Positions 11,609 to 24,955 of a stretch of 64,000 nucleotides of DNA are shown here, one piece after another. This DNA is from Ophiosphaerella korrae (lineage: Eukaryota; Ascomycota; Dothideomycetes; Pleosporales; Phaeosphaeriaceae): the NCBI GenBank assembly GCA_028456385.1, contig JALNQF010000003.1:434001-498000 (forward strand), in the 5' to 3' direction. Both the position numbers and the translations under genes were made by a program. Positions within the stretch are counted from its first letter, which is position 1, and each line of letters opens with the position of its first letter. A model generated the notes under the pieces. The model worked only from the letters and a program-made list of their open reading frames with translations, did no database searches and was not told where the DNA came from.

Positions 11609-11874
11609 GAACACCCAGATCATCGCCGTCATATGTATGTCGAATATTTGATGAATACTTACGCTAATTTTCAACGTCGACTTTATAAGTGAGTGCAAAC
11701 TACGAGGAAGTGAATTGGAGATAGCGTATCCGTTGGCACTTGCACGCAATCCAATCCAACGACTTAGCGAATAAGAATCCTATAAGAGAGCAAAGTTTGA
11801 ACAAATGCTAATTCCGCGGTGCGTCAAAAACACCCCAATCACATACGTAAGCACCAAACAAAATCTACCTTCCC

Positions 11875-13474
11875 CTAAATATTCTCCCCCTCGAGAATCG
11901 GCCTCGCCTCTTCACTCTTCCACCAGCCCCCCTCACCCCCCGGGAAACTAAACCGGTCCATGCTCTCCGGCTTCATTTCCACACTGTACCCAGGCTCCTT
12001 GGGCGTCACATAGTACCCGTCCTGGATGACGCTCGGATGGTAGAAATGCTCGTGCAAATGGTCCACGTACTCCAACACGCTCTTCTTCCCACTGACAACC
12101 ACGTAATCGATTGTCGATAAGTGCTGCGTGTACTCGGGCAGGCCGACACCGCCGGAGTGCGGGACGATGGGCACGCCGAATTTGGCAGCCATGAGGAGCA
12201 CGGCGATGACTTCGTTTACGCCGCCTAGGCGGCAGGCGTCGATTTGGCAGATGTCGATGGCGCCTGAGGCTAGGAATTGCTTGAACATTACGCGGTTTTG
12301 GCACATTTCGCCTGTGGCGACGCCGATGCCGTAGGGCTTGAGGGCTTCGCGGATAGCTTTGTGGCCAAGGACTGGTGGACGTGTGATGTTAGGTGTGTTT
12401 TCGGGATTTGGGATGGTGCAGGGTTGTTAGAGTTGAGGGGCTTACCGTCGTCGGGAGATGTGGGCTCTTCGATGAACCAGGGCTTGAATTCTGCTAATTG
12501 CTTCATATACTCAATTGCCTCGGGTACACTCCAGACTTGGTTTGCGTCGACCATGAGGACGTTGCCTTTGTCGAAGCCGATGATTTCTCGCGCGATGCTT
12601 AGGCGCTGCTTATCTTGCGCAATGTCACTGCCAACTTTCAGTTTGAAATGCCTGTAGCCCTTCGATAGTGTCTCCTTTAGAAGACCACGCATCTTGTCCT
12701 CTCCATAGCCGAGCCAACCTGCTGAAGTAGTATATGCAGGAACGGCGCGAGAGTCGAGAGCTTCTTCGAGACGCTCTTTCTTGCCTTGCTCCGCCTTCGT
12801 CAGGATCTCAAGCGCTTCTTCAGGAGTGAGTGCATCAGTTATGTATCGGAAATCAATAAGTTTGACAATTTGCTGTGGTGTCATGTCTGCAACAATTCTC
12901 CAGACTGGCTTTCCAAGTGTCTTCGCCCATAGATCCCAAATGGCATTGACAACAGCACCGAGAGCGAGATGGATGACACCCTTTTCAGGACCGATCCAGC
13001 GAAGTTGCGAGTCGTTGACAAGATGACGCCATGTCTTTCCCCAGTTCTCGACTAGTGATTCCAGAGTTCGGCCCTTGATACGGTCTGCCAGGTGGGCAAT
13101 CGCTGTGCAGACAATTTCATTACCACGGCCGATTGTAAAAGTCTACCATATTGTTAGAAGAGGATTTGAAATCGAAACCGGATGTTCTCAAGTTATACTC
13201 GATGACAGCTAAGTCGACATTCACAATAAGTTGGTAGGTATCAAGAATGAGATTCAAGATCTTGTATAACTTACCATGCCATGCCCCTTAAACTCTGCAT
13301 CTGTATGCAGAATACAATACGCCGACGAGTAATCCCCCGCCGCATTCATCGCATCGGAACCCGTTTTATCAAGAGATGTCTACCCAACACGTCAACCACG
13401 AAGCATACTCCAATCACATTTCAACAAACCGGAAACCGAACATCTCTCGTCTCAGCACCTGTAATGATAACCAT
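11875..13474 (-). CDS. lgd1: L-galactonate dehydratase (enolase superfamily)
   Basis: Second enzyme of the fungal D-galacturonate (pectin) catabolic path, converting L-galactonate to 2-keto-3-deoxy-L-galactonate in the cytosol; known as LGD1 in Trichoderma and GaaB in Aspergillus. Four exons: a 45-nt first exon starting Met-Val-Ile-Ile-Thr-Gly (ATG 13472-13474), then exons joined by introns of about 56, 133 and 103 nt. The protein shows 'GSDAMNAAGDYSSAYCI', 'TIGRGNEIV', the 'LIDFRYITDALTPEEAL' signature, 'HFKLKVG' with the catalytic-type KxK, 'MVDANQ' and 'IEEPTSPDD' metal ligands, 'ATGE', and 'PHSGGVGL'. The neighbouring reductase, aldolase and transporter genes of the pathway are not in this window. 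The close relative L-fuconate dehydratase (ENOSF1 type) is the main alternative; the wording fits LGD1 better. Confidence 0.9.
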
Positions 13475-14342
13475 CCTGTATACGTCGATACTTCGTGAGT
13501 ATCGTATCTCTGTGCAAGTTGTATTTTTGTCAGTTCCGAGATTCGGAAAGGAGTTGACCCCGCGATGAAACCAGATCCAAACTTAAAGATGAAAAAACGG
13601 TCAAAGGGCTTCTCAAAACCGGATATATGAGAATGTGGGGAAATATTTGTGAGCGATTTATTCAACTAATTGTGGCGAATTTGACTTGATTTATATAACC
13701 AGCACTATTTCTGCGCGACACATCTTCACGGGCCTAAATGAGCCGGTGTTTCCAACGACTAACCCCACACGAACTATTTCGATTCGTGGAGAAATGGCGC
13801 TGCGCACCTCGCGCGCCGTTACTTGCGGCTGAAGACCGGGGAATAGAGGGCCGTCGTGGTCGGTTGATCGGCATGTTTTGCTTACCACGTGAATCCATCT
13901 GCGATCATTACCCCTGCAAGCTGTTTATAGAGAGATCAGCGTGAGACTGCGAAAGCTTCGCTTGTAGGCGAAAAGCTTGTGCACAACTATGAAAGAGGCG
14001 CACGTCTTGGAGATGATGGGTACTGGACGGATTCCGTTGTCACTCGAGAGCTGTAGGTTAATACACTCATATAAAATAAACAAAGGGACCTGCGGCATGT
14101 CTTACATTCCATCCACGGTTATTAACAACTAATTCGTGTTCCCGATGCAAGATGCAAGCACCCTACAGCGTGTCAATAGCTATTCCCAGAACCTCCAATC
14201 AGATACTCACTCGTCCACCAATAATGCAGACAGCTCCTCTCTTGTCCAACCAAATAGGACCAAAAAGGCCTGGTATCGAGGGTGCAGGCTACCGTGCTTG
14301 AATGAGAACTCCATTCCAACGGTACACAGGTGAGATTATCAC
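13475..14342. other. Intergenic; promoter of lgd1
   Basis: Contains the lgd1 upstream region and the 3' end of the RBM25-like gene. No gene is seen; the short ORFs at 13691-13944 and 14136-14333 lack protein character. One TCCACCAAT, matching the TCCNCCAAT element reported for galacturonate-responsive genes in Aspergillus, occurs at 14214-14222, about 740 bp upstream of the lgd1 start. Confidence 0.45.
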
Positions 14343-16771
14343 CTATTTGATACCTCTCTTTTCCGTCTCGCTGTAGTAAATGACCATACGCCAGAGCCTC
14401 TTAACAAGAGACTCAGCTTCTTCGTCAAGGACCTAGGGTCATGTAAGAAATAAAAGCCACAAATATGCATCAAATCGTCAGCACTTACTGGTTCCAAGTC
14501 CTCGACTAGAGCCTGAGGACTGCACCTAGCTCTTAAGTTCCCAATGACAACCTCGACAACGTCTTCGTCTTGTAGACCTAGAAGCTCGAGCAATTTGTTG
14601 CCAACCCAGTCTCGAATATCTTTATCAATGTTCTTATCAGGTAAATGATCCCAAGACACATCCCACTTCCAGAGACCTTCCTTATCGCTTGGAATGTCAC
14701 GCGCAAGCTGTCGCTGAGCTTCCTCAATCTCCTCTTGAGTGAGGTTGGCGCGAACAGACGCATCGAACTTGATGGGGATCAGAGTGCGTTTCTTGGCGCC
14801 GGGTTGCTCGGCAGGTTCTTCGTCTTCCAAAAGATTTTCCACATCGGCAGCTGTGCGACGGGGGGCAGCGGTTTGCTCGAGCTTCTTCGCGGCAGCGCCC
14901 AGGGAGATTTTGAAAGAAGCTGCTGGTTCTCTTTGCTCTTGTGAACGCATGAGGTCCTCGGCCTGTTGATCCAAGAAAGCATCGGCTTGACCACGAGCAT
15001 GTTCCCTCTGTTTGTTCTGAGCAGCCAACTCACGCTGCTCTTGTTGGCGGTCAGCAAGGTCCTCTCTTGCCTCCCTATCACGAACTTTCTCACGCTCGCG
15101 CATGTACTCGCCGTGGTCACGGTAGTATAGCAGACGCTTCAGAGATGCTTCCATGTCGTCATCAAATTCGGCCAATTGTTTCGCTTGCGCGTCACGAGCA
15201 GCTTGTTTTTCGGCTTCTTGGTTCCTCACACGGTCGCTGGTACGCCCAAGAGAAGAAAGTGTTCTACTCTCCACTTTGAGCCAACGAGCGAGCGCCTTTT
15301 GATAGGCATCCTCACGCTCATCATCACGTTTCTTTATGCGACGGCGTTCGAGTTCCTCATCGCTGGCTGAATCATCCTCATCCTCACGGTTGATGTATAT
15401 TCCACCATTGAGAGCCCCCCCATTGATGAAGCTTACTCCACCCTGATAGTCACGGGGGAATTGGGACCCTTTAGGCCCACTAGGTGCTCCTTGAATGCCA
15501 CGTTCAGCTCTGGGTCCAAGTGGAATGCCGTTGGCGCCACCGGGGCCCGTAGGTGCAGATGGTGGAGGGGATGTGCGCCTGCCATTACGACGGCGTTCTT
15601 CTGCCTCAACCTCCTCCTCCCTTCGCAAACGTTCGCGGTCGCGCTGGTTGGATCTGTCGCGGAAGGCGGCAATTTCAGCGGCAACGATTTCTCGCATATC
15701 TTCCGGAATGTCTGCAAGCTCATCTTCACCTGGGGCGAGGTTAACAAAGGCAATTTCTACACCATCACCATCTTGTACCGGCAGATCTGTCATGGATGTA
15801 TCGCCTCCATACTCGGCCTGCATGATGTTTGGCGGATTGAAGAAACTGGCGAGAACGTGAGACAAAGCCTCTTTGGCGCTATCGAGGCGGAATTGCACAG
15901 TGGCCTCATCATCCTTGCGCATCCTACTCCACTCCTCAGCGTACTTGATTGACGCTTCGTCGACCATGACATTCAGTCGGGTAGTCTCGACCTCTTCGTT
16001 CTCGTCCTTGACTGTGCCTGGGGTCTGTTTCTTGGTGGGCACCCGGATTTCCTTGAATATCTCGGCAGCAGTCTCTAAGCCCTCTGCGTCTGCGTACTCG
16101 GCGAAGCCAAAAGTCTGTGGCTTGTTGTTGGCGTCTGAAGCCCTGGTCCAGCGCACCAGCTTGCCCGCTGTCTCCAGAAGGCGCTCCATGCCCTCGTCGC
16201 CTCGCACGCCTTCAGGGATGTTCCCAACGAAGATGGTGCGAGCAATCTCCTCGCGGCTGGGGGGAATGACTTGCTGAGGGCCGTCGCGTCTGTCACCGTC
16301 TCGATCCATTCCAAGCCCACGGCGAGCCGGCATAGCATTGTCTCTCCGACCTGTAGCTGGGCCGTCGGCAGCTCCGCCTTTTGAGCCTTGGGTGCCCAGA
16401 CGAATGACGGGCGCATTGAAGTTGAAATTGGGCATGTTGGTAGGCCCGGTCCAGTTCGTAGGCAACGCGCGCGGTCCACCCAGCGGAGGTGCTCCTTGAC
16501 CAGGCACGATACCTGGGGGCGCTACACCTGGCGGAGCTGCAGCACCGCCTGGCGGTCCTAAGAACTGTGAGCTTCGTGTCCTGTGAAGGAGGCTGGCATT
16601 AGCGGAGGGCAGCCATCTGGGCTACTCACCTGTTCCAGGTGGGGCCATGCCGGGCGGTGCGCCTCCATAACCTGGAGCGCGATTGAAGCCTGGAGCACCT
16701 ATGCGCGTGTGAGTTGTGTGCATTCAGGCCAAGGAATATGCGATAGAAAGCTTACCAGGGTAATTGTACAT
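14343..16771 (-). CDS. rbm25: RBM25-like splicing factor with RRM and PWI domains
   Basis: A nuclear RNA-binding protein related to human RBM25 / yeast Snu71, expected to act with U1 snRNP in splice-site choice. The coding start is ATG at 16769-16771 in a 16-nt first exon (Met-Tyr-Asn-Tyr-Pro). A Gly/Pro/Ala-rich N-terminus follows, then one RRM with RNP2 'IFVGNIPEG' and RNP1 region 'TFGFAEY', a long Arg/Glu-rich charged and coiled-coil stretch ('RDRERLRREEEVEAEERRR'), and a C-terminal PWI domain with 'DLWKWD'-like 'GLWKWDVSWDHL' and 'IRDWVGNKLLELLG'. The last intron (donor GTAAGT near 14488) is needed for the correct end: the spliced tail reads 'DEEAESLVKRLWRMVIYY' and stops at 14343-14345, whereas reading through gives an unrelated tail. 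Divergent from the mitochondrial bS21 gene. Confidence 0.92.
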
Positions 16772-17025
16772 GATGACCAGACTGTACTCGACGAAAGAGA
16801 AAAAGGTCGGAGTTGCAAGTCGCGTGTTGGCGAGTTGCAGGTGAGTGATGTGAAGATATCAGGTACGAGCTCGGACCACCAGCTACTGGGACAAATTTGG
16901 GGCTGCAGCCATGGCGAGCATCGGCATGCACCCGCGCTCTTACTCCCACTAACAATTGGAGCTCTGAATCACCCCTCCATGCGCCCACGAGTGCAATCAT
17001 ACTTTTCCATACACGATACAGCACC
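16772..17025. promoter_or_regulatory. Short bidirectional promoter, RBM25 / bS21m
   Basis: Only 254 bp separate the two divergent start codons, so both promoters must share this interval. No TATA box is obvious near either start. No specific factor site is claimed. Confidence 0.6.
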
Positions 17026-17826
17026 ATGAGCCCACGTTCCCTTGGCGAGCTGCTGCTGCGCCCGGCCTACCTGACCCGCACACCACTACGCCAGAGCACA
17101 TGCAGCAGACGGATAGGCCCGTCATGGACGGCGCAACGAGGCATATCAAACGCTCCCCCCCACCCAACAGCGCCGCCACTGCCCCAAGAAGACAAAGACG
17201 GCACTGCACCACAAGAAGCAAAGTCCCGACAGCCGCAATTCCAGACGCGTCCACAAAACTCCACAACGAACGATACCTCACGACCAATTGACTCGCTCTT
17301 CAGCGGCACGCCCCGTGACCGCCGTGCCCCATCCTACGCAGCCCAGACCCAAAAAAACTCCAGTGACGAAATGCGCGAGGCAAGAGGCAACCACGTCTTC
17401 GGCGCCCCCTTCAGCAATCCTGCGTTAGGCCGTCGCCCTAGAGCCCCTCTCAGACTCAACTTCGACGAGATGTCCTTGCCCACCGACCTCCTCGACCCCA
17501 ATCTCTCCAACAAGCCCTCGGAGGCCGCAAACCTCGCCAAACAGCAAGAAGAAACGTTTGCCAATTATCCCCGTCTGAACCCCACGTATGGTCGTGTGGT
17601 GGAGCTAGATCCGAGCAGGGGCAGAGATTTGGTCAGAGGAATTGGCATGTTGGGCAGTCTCATGGCGAGAAACAAGATTCGACATGAGGTGATGAAGCAG
17701 CGGTTCCATGAACGGGGTGGTCTAAAGAGGAAGAGGCTGAATAGTGAGAGGTGGAGGGCGAGGTTCAAGAAAGGATTCACACATGTTACCGCCAGAGTCA
17801 GTGAATTAACAGCTAAGGGATGGTAA
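17026..17826 (+). CDS. mrp21: Mitochondrial small-subunit ribosomal protein bS21m (Mrp21)
   Basis: An intronless 266-residue protein. The start is ATG 17026-17028 (Met-Ser-Pro-Arg-Ser-Leu-Gly), giving an Arg-rich, acid-free N-terminus typical of a mitochondrial presequence; upstream in-frame codons lie in the shared promoter. A long Pro/Gln/Ser-rich linker follows. The last ~80 residues are the bS21 domain: a region around 'GRVVELDPSRGRDLVRGI', then 'RHEVMKQRFHERGGLKRKR' and 'SERWRARFKKGF', the basic helical signature that matches bacterial S21 and yeast Mrp21. It works in the mitochondrial ribosome. The long N-terminal extension is normal for Pezizomycotina. Confidence 0.85.
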   Translation: MSPRSLGELLLRPAYLTRTPLRQSTCSRRIGPSWTAQRGISNAPPHPTAPPLPQEDKDGTAPQEAKSRQPQFQTRPQNSTTNDTSRPIDSLFSGTPRDRRAPSYAAQTQKNSSDEMREARGNHVFGAPFSNPALGRRPRAPLRLNFDEMSLPTDLLDPNLSNKPSEAANLAKQQEETFANYPRLNPTYGRVVELDPSRGRDLVRGIGMLGSLMARNKIRHEVMKQRFHERGGLKRKRLNSERWRARFKKGFTHVTARVSELTAKGW

Positions 17827-18173
17827 AGACATGGGATGTAAAAGACGTTATATGGTCGTCTGGTATCTGTAAAATATGCCTTTGTGAAAAAAAGCACGAT
17901 TGGCTATGCACATTTGGGCCACCGGGCCCAGATCAATTTCCCCTGGATATCCAAATATCGCAGTTGTAACTATGCCCATGTATATTTACGTTGTCAATCA
18001 TCACACACAAGTTTGACGTGCGGCGATCACGGAGGTGTCCCACGCGAGCTCCTCAGCACAGGCCAAGCATCTCAAAGTGCCAGATTCACCTCCCAACCAA
18101 CTCTACCAAACATGTCCCAACCCTAATACACCCCTATCCACCCCTCCTCCCTACGCATCACTAATCCGCCATC
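17827..18173. other. Intergenic, no gene seen
   Basis: Same-strand spacer of 347 bp holding the bS21m 3' end and the promoter of the next gene. The stretch before 18174 is strongly C-rich/pyrimidine-biased. Nothing else seen. Confidence 0.6.
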
Positions 18174-19262
18174 ATGGTCTCCCCACCCCCATCATGGCGC
18201 CTCCCCCTCCTCGCCCTCCTCTCCTTCTACACAGCCCTCTCCACCGCCCTAAGCGGCCAAGAACCACTCAAAAGCGTGGAGTCCGCACGCGGCTACAACC
18301 CAGGCGAACCAATCCCAGTCAGCTGTTTGAACCGCACAATGTGCGTATCCCTCCTTCAACAAAGTTCCACACGCTAATCAACCACACAGCGAAACAGGCG
18401 AACATGTACGCAACCCGTTAACCCCCACCCCAACTTACCCACACCTAACGCCGCAACACCACAGATCACCGACGCAAGCGGCCAACTCCAATACATACCG
18501 TTCCCCACCTGCGCCGAAACCTCGCGACCGCTCGAGCTCTTCTTCGGCATCGAGCGCGACATCAACTGCACAATCGACTTTGTGACGGACGAGTTCTTCC
18601 ACCTGCTCGAATTCTACATCCACAACGACGCCCCTTTGTCCTGCCGCATCCCGTCCAAACCGCTCCCGCCGTCGGTCCTCGAGCGCGAGTTCCGCGTGTC
18701 AGATGAGAGCACGCAGGAGGGCGCGCTGGGGTCCCAGAGTACGCTGTATACGCCGCTGGTTGTCGCGCTGAGCGGCACGTTGCAGCTGAGCCATTTGCAT
18801 GTGGGCAACTACTTGAATCTGCTGGTGCATGCGGCGCCCAAGAGTGTGTCGGTGGGGACGGTGGATGCGGCGACGGCGTATAGTGTGAGTTCGCATTCGA
18901 GGAATACGCGGATTGCGATTGGGGATGCGTTGCCGTTGAGCTTTAGTGTGAGGTGGTATCCGAGTACAACGTTGCCGCCGGGATGGTCGGGGTATGGGGG
19001 GCATATTTATACGAGTACGTTTTTGTATTGCATACTTAGTGCGGGCGCGAGTGCGGCGATATGTATTGCGTATTTCAGAGGCATCGATTTGCCCAGGAGG
19101 TTGAAGCGGTACACGACTGAGAGGATGAACGGTGGTGGAAGATTCGGTGGCACAGCTGCCGGAGGCTATGGTTTGCCTGTGTCCAATGGAAGAGGAGGAA
19201 GCTCCTACGGATTAGGGAGCTATGGATATGGTGGCGGTGGCGGGACAGGAAAGAGAGATTGA
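18174..19262 (+). CDS. Conserved fungal type I membrane protein of unknown function
   Basis: A 326-residue protein made from three exons: 18174-18340, a 16-nt exon 18390-18405, and 18465-19262. All junctions are GT-AG and the total is a multiple of three. It has a signal peptide (Leu-rich core up to 'TALSTALSG'), the fungal-conserved 'ARGYNPGEPIPVSCLNRT' with a glycosylation sequon, 'GQLQYIPFPTC', 'FFGIERDINCTI' and 'FFHLLEFYIHNDAPLSCRIP', then one TM helix ('FLYCILSAGASAAICIAYF') and a Gly/Tyr-rich cytosolic tail with repeated GGxG. I recognise it as a conserved Pezizomycotina protein but know no function. The four luminal cysteines suggest disulfides. Confidence 0.75.
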
Positions 19263-19504
19263 GCGTCAAGTAAAAAGAGAATAGTAGAGGTGTGTATCTA
19301 TTATCGGTTTTATATCCTACGATTGCTTGTATATACGAGAACCACACCATCAAAAACAACGTTCAATCACCAAGTCGTGCGCAATTTTCTGATATCATTG
19401 ACTTGTTTCATTCACAAACCCCGAGGGACATTCTTACAATTTTATATATATGCAAATCATGGGCTCATAGCTTTAACTTATCCATCAACTAACACTTGGG
19501 CTGT

Positions 19505-21349
<1,845 letters not shown>

Positions 21350-21964
21350 GTTGAGCTACAAAAGCGGTTAGGTGGTGTCTACTTTGCAATAACTTGGGCA
21401 GGTCAAGGTTTCGTACTGTCAATTGAAATGTAGACGTGTGTTCAGCTCACTTAAAGAAAAGTGAATGGAGTGTGATGGATTGTCTGGCAGAGAAAGTCTC
21501 GACAAGTCTCGTGGAGTTAGGAAAGCGCGGCCCCCGCGTTGCGTCAGAGCTTCGTTGGGAAAAGGAGGGGCATGCCAACCCACCTCCCACACCACGCGTG
21601 CCATTGGCGTCTCCGGTTGGTTTGTAACGCTCACTAATAAAGCCTTGATGCCTGCCGCAGATATGCGTGGCCCATGTCAATGCAGCCAGAGGCTCTTCGC
21701 AAGTGGGATATCGTCTTGGATTGCCTATTCTGGGCTTCTCTTTTCTCACAGATGCTACCTGGAGCGCCGATGCCCGAGTTCCAGACCGCCAAACTACAAA
21801 GCCTGAGAAAACGCTGAGAGATTCCACCAATGACAAAATCTTCTATCTACGGATCCACAGCCACCGGGTGTTGACTTGATGTTGTCTCAATTGCCGCGTG
21901 GGAGGGATAAGCTCCAGATCAATCGCCTTTTTCCGAGGCCGGTAGGTTGTGCTCAAAAGACATT
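21350..21964. other. Intergenic; pgi1 promoter and ypk1 3' flank
   Basis: About 0.6 kb. Three overlapping ORFs (21419-21879) occur but none reads like protein. A second TCCACCAAT lies at 21823-21831, useful as a control showing that this short motif also occurs away from galacturonate genes. Confidence 0.5.
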
Positions 21965-24127
21965 CTACCTCTCTGTCACACCCTCGAATGACGGGTCTTT
22001 TACTGACCCTCCTGCGTCGCCGAGCCCAGCAACCGGCCGGTTGTAGGACCATCCTGCGAATTGTTGCTGCATGGTCTGTGACAGCATCGGTCCGTCTACA
22101 AATGAATCTGTTGGCGCCTCTGAAGTGAATTCGCGATCGAAGTTGGCTGTATCTTTGGCGTCAACCTGGGTATGTTAGCTTTGAAAAAAGCATTTGGAAG
22201 GCTTTACATACCACATTGGGCTTAAAACTAGGCTCATACTTCCTCTCGAGGAGCTTGCGCCAGTCGATACTGTGGAAGAAGTAATGTGCCTTGATCTCTG
22301 CTGCACCCTTGGCCCCTAACCGCTTCTCCGCGTTTCGATCAAGCAGTCGAGTCAGCAAGTCTCGCGCTGCCGGGGGAACAACTTCTGGGCCGGGGAAGTG
22401 TAGCGGCTCTGTGAGAATCTTGCGATACATGTCGTTGGTGTTCTCGTCGTAGAATGGTGGTAGTCCTGTCAACATCTCGTAGAGGAGGACACCGAGAGTC
22501 CACCAGTCGACCGACTTCGTGTAGCCCGCACCAGTAAGGAGCTCGGGTGCAAGGTATTCTGGTGTACCACAGAATGCTGAAAAGTATTAGTTAGTTGCTC
22601 GACATTTGTCATAGAATTGCACTCACTGTTCGTGCGGTCTTCGTCCTTCATATCCAGCTTGCAAAGGCCGAAATCGCAGAGCGCAATGTGTCCGGTATAG
22701 TCGAGAAGGATATTCTCTGGCTTCAAGTCTCGGTAGATAACGTTGAATCCGTGCAAGCACTCCAAAGCACATAGAAGTTCAGCAGCATAGAAACGGGCAC
22801 GATTAATGTCGAATCGCTGCTCCTTTTGGAGATGGTGAAAGAGCTCACCACCATTGACAAAGGCTAGTACGAGGTAGAGCTTCTCTGGTGACTGGAAGGA
22901 GAATTTGAGGGGAACGATAAAGGGGTTGTTGATCTGAGCGAGCACCGAACGCTCTGCGAGAGTGTGTGCGACTTCTGACCGGGAGATGATGTGTGCTTTG
23001 CGGATCGTCTTGAGGGCATAAATTCGGTGCGTGTCCTTCTTTCTGGGAGCTGTGAGCATGTGATTTAATACGATAGGCGCATTAGAGGACTTACTGCACC
23101 TGCATGACCTTGCCAAAACTGCCTTTACCAACGACTTTGAGCAGCTCAAATTCATCAATTGACAACCGGTCTTGGCGGTTCTCAACAAAATTGACGCCCA
23201 CCCTCATCTCGCCGCTGCCAAAAGTGACCTTGATCCAGTCAGCTCCTGCTTGGCCTGCCGCAGAGTCGGCCTTGGGTTTGGCATCTTGTCGAGCCTCCTC
23301 GAATCGTGGGGAGATCTTCAAGGTTCCAATAAAAATGTCCTCACTACGACCAGCATTGGGAGGCGCTGAAGGGTTGCGAATGTAGAGCGATACACTAAGG
23401 TCGGTCACGCGCGACACATCGAACTTGTACTGTGTGTTGCCTCCAGCCCAGAGAGGGTTTTCGGGAGTGCCCGAAACGGCATTGATGAAAACTTGCTGCT
23501 TATCGAAGTCTACGAGAGCATACGGCAGGTGCTTTGAGGAGTAGCGGCCATGAATGGTAGGTGCGGCGTTGATGCTGCCGGCGGCGGACTGTGGTCGGTT
23601 CGCATACGAGCCCACAACCTGATTTCTCGATGACGAGCCGGGTCGTACTGAGCCTGCGACAGAGAAGCCACCGCCTTGTGAAAGCGAGCCTTGGTGGTGT
23701 CCAGAGCTGAATGCCTGCTCGGCGCCGGGGGGTAGAGAGAAGCCTTTGCCTTCGTGGAGTGTGACGATGAGGATACCAGGGCGGAGGGGCGGTGGAGGCG
23801 GGGCAGCGCTGGCATCAGAAGCGGCTGCACAGAGTCAGTGGTTGTAGCAAGCAATTACAAAGCACGTGTCGGCGATGCATACCGGCGCCATTTGCGTCTT
23901 TGGCATCTACAAGGGTGGTGGCGCTGCTGGCCGAGCTCGCCGGCTTGCTCGACTTGTCATCGACTATGGTGGAAGTGGACGGCGAGCGACTGAAGGTGTT
24001 GGCGAGGGGAGCCAGATGCGTCTCCTTGAGCTCTGCGACAAGTGTCAGACAAACCGCGCGGCAAGCGTGGGTGCAGCCGGCATAGGTAGAGCGGAAGGTA
24101 CATACTCTTGGTAAGCTTCCAAGACAT
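21965..24127 (-). CDS. ypk1: AGC protein kinase of the Ypk1/Gad8/SGK type
   Basis: TORC2-activated AGC kinase controlling plasma-membrane lipid balance and stress growth (Ypk1 in yeast, Gad8 in fission yeast). The first coding exon is only 22 nt (ATG 24125-24127) and joins to give 'MSWKLTKKLKETHLAPL', the usual start of the filamentous-fungal orthologue. A Ser-rich linker and a C2-like region ('LVDFDKQQVFINAV', 'VTDLSVSLYI') precede the kinase domain: 'GKGSFGKVMQV' P-loop, 'ALKTIRK' with the ATP lysine, 'VIYRDLKPEN', 'LCDFGLCK', and activation loop 'TFCGTPEYLAPE' with the PDK1-site Thr. The tail has a turn-motif region ('TSEAPTDS') and an 'FAGWSY' hydrophobic motif, closer to Ypk1 FxxWTY than to Sch9. 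Six introns or so; complete. Confidence 0.92.
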
Positions 24128-24955
24128 GGCCACGGCAGCTCAAGTGTGGCTGGATGCAGGGAGGCAGAGCGTGGATGAGGGGAGGAGAGGAAAGGAAGAG
24201 AGGACAAGCGGACCGAGAAGGGAACGAGGAAACAAGGGAACGAGGGAAAGACGGTGAGACGGTGAGACGGCCAGGTTAGGATCAGGACCAGGACGAGGAG
24301 GCGAGGTGGTGGGTGGGTGGCAATGCTAGCTCGCCTACCCAAGGGCCTTGTTATGTTCTTGTTCGCAGGAAGCGGACAGCGAGCACTCAAGAGTCAAGAC
24401 CAGCACGGGCAGGGTCTCGCATTTGAGGGGAGGGGTCCAGCCTTAATCTCGGCCGTGACCATTGCGACCATGGCGACCATAGCGACCATGGATCAGCTCG
24501 ACCGGCGCCCGCACAGGCTCGCCCGTCCGACACCCATCATTTCCAGCGTGTTTGGGCCCCACGAGTGAAAGCGCCATGGGCCATGGCTTGGGTGCTCAGA
24601 CGCACAGCCCGTCGCAGCGGTGCTGGACGGTGCTGGGGGGCACTGGCGGGCGCCGCACGCTGGCCGCCGGCGCCTTGCTGCCCGCCTCGGCTGCAACTTC
24701 CGCCTGCCGCAACGGCATCGCTCGTCCAAGCTGCCTATGTCTATCGCCTACACGTCCCCTTGACGCGACACCGGCCTCATACACGCCGCCCCGCGGGACC
24801 CAGCCAGCCCACGACCTGCGCGGTGCCGCACAGCCGCCCTTTTGCTGTCTCAGGCTCAGACTCACCCTCACCCTCACCCTCACCTGCACCCGCACCCACA
24901 CCCCACTCGCACCCTCCCCGTCCTTCACCTGCACGCAAGCGAGACGCTGCCCAGC
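24128..24955. promoter_or_regulatory. GC-rich divergent region, ypk1 / ada2, with short repeats
   Basis: The 828 bp between two divergent start codons. It holds AG-rich sequence close to ypk1, a 4 x 9-bp tandem repeat (unit gaccatNgc) at 24457-24492, and a run of C3 blocks (caccct repeated) at about 24857-24905 just upstream of ada2. On the minus strand that run is a G-quadruplex-type pattern. The long ORFs here (24552-25052, 24596-25444) are GC-rich open frames without protein character. Confidence 0.55.
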
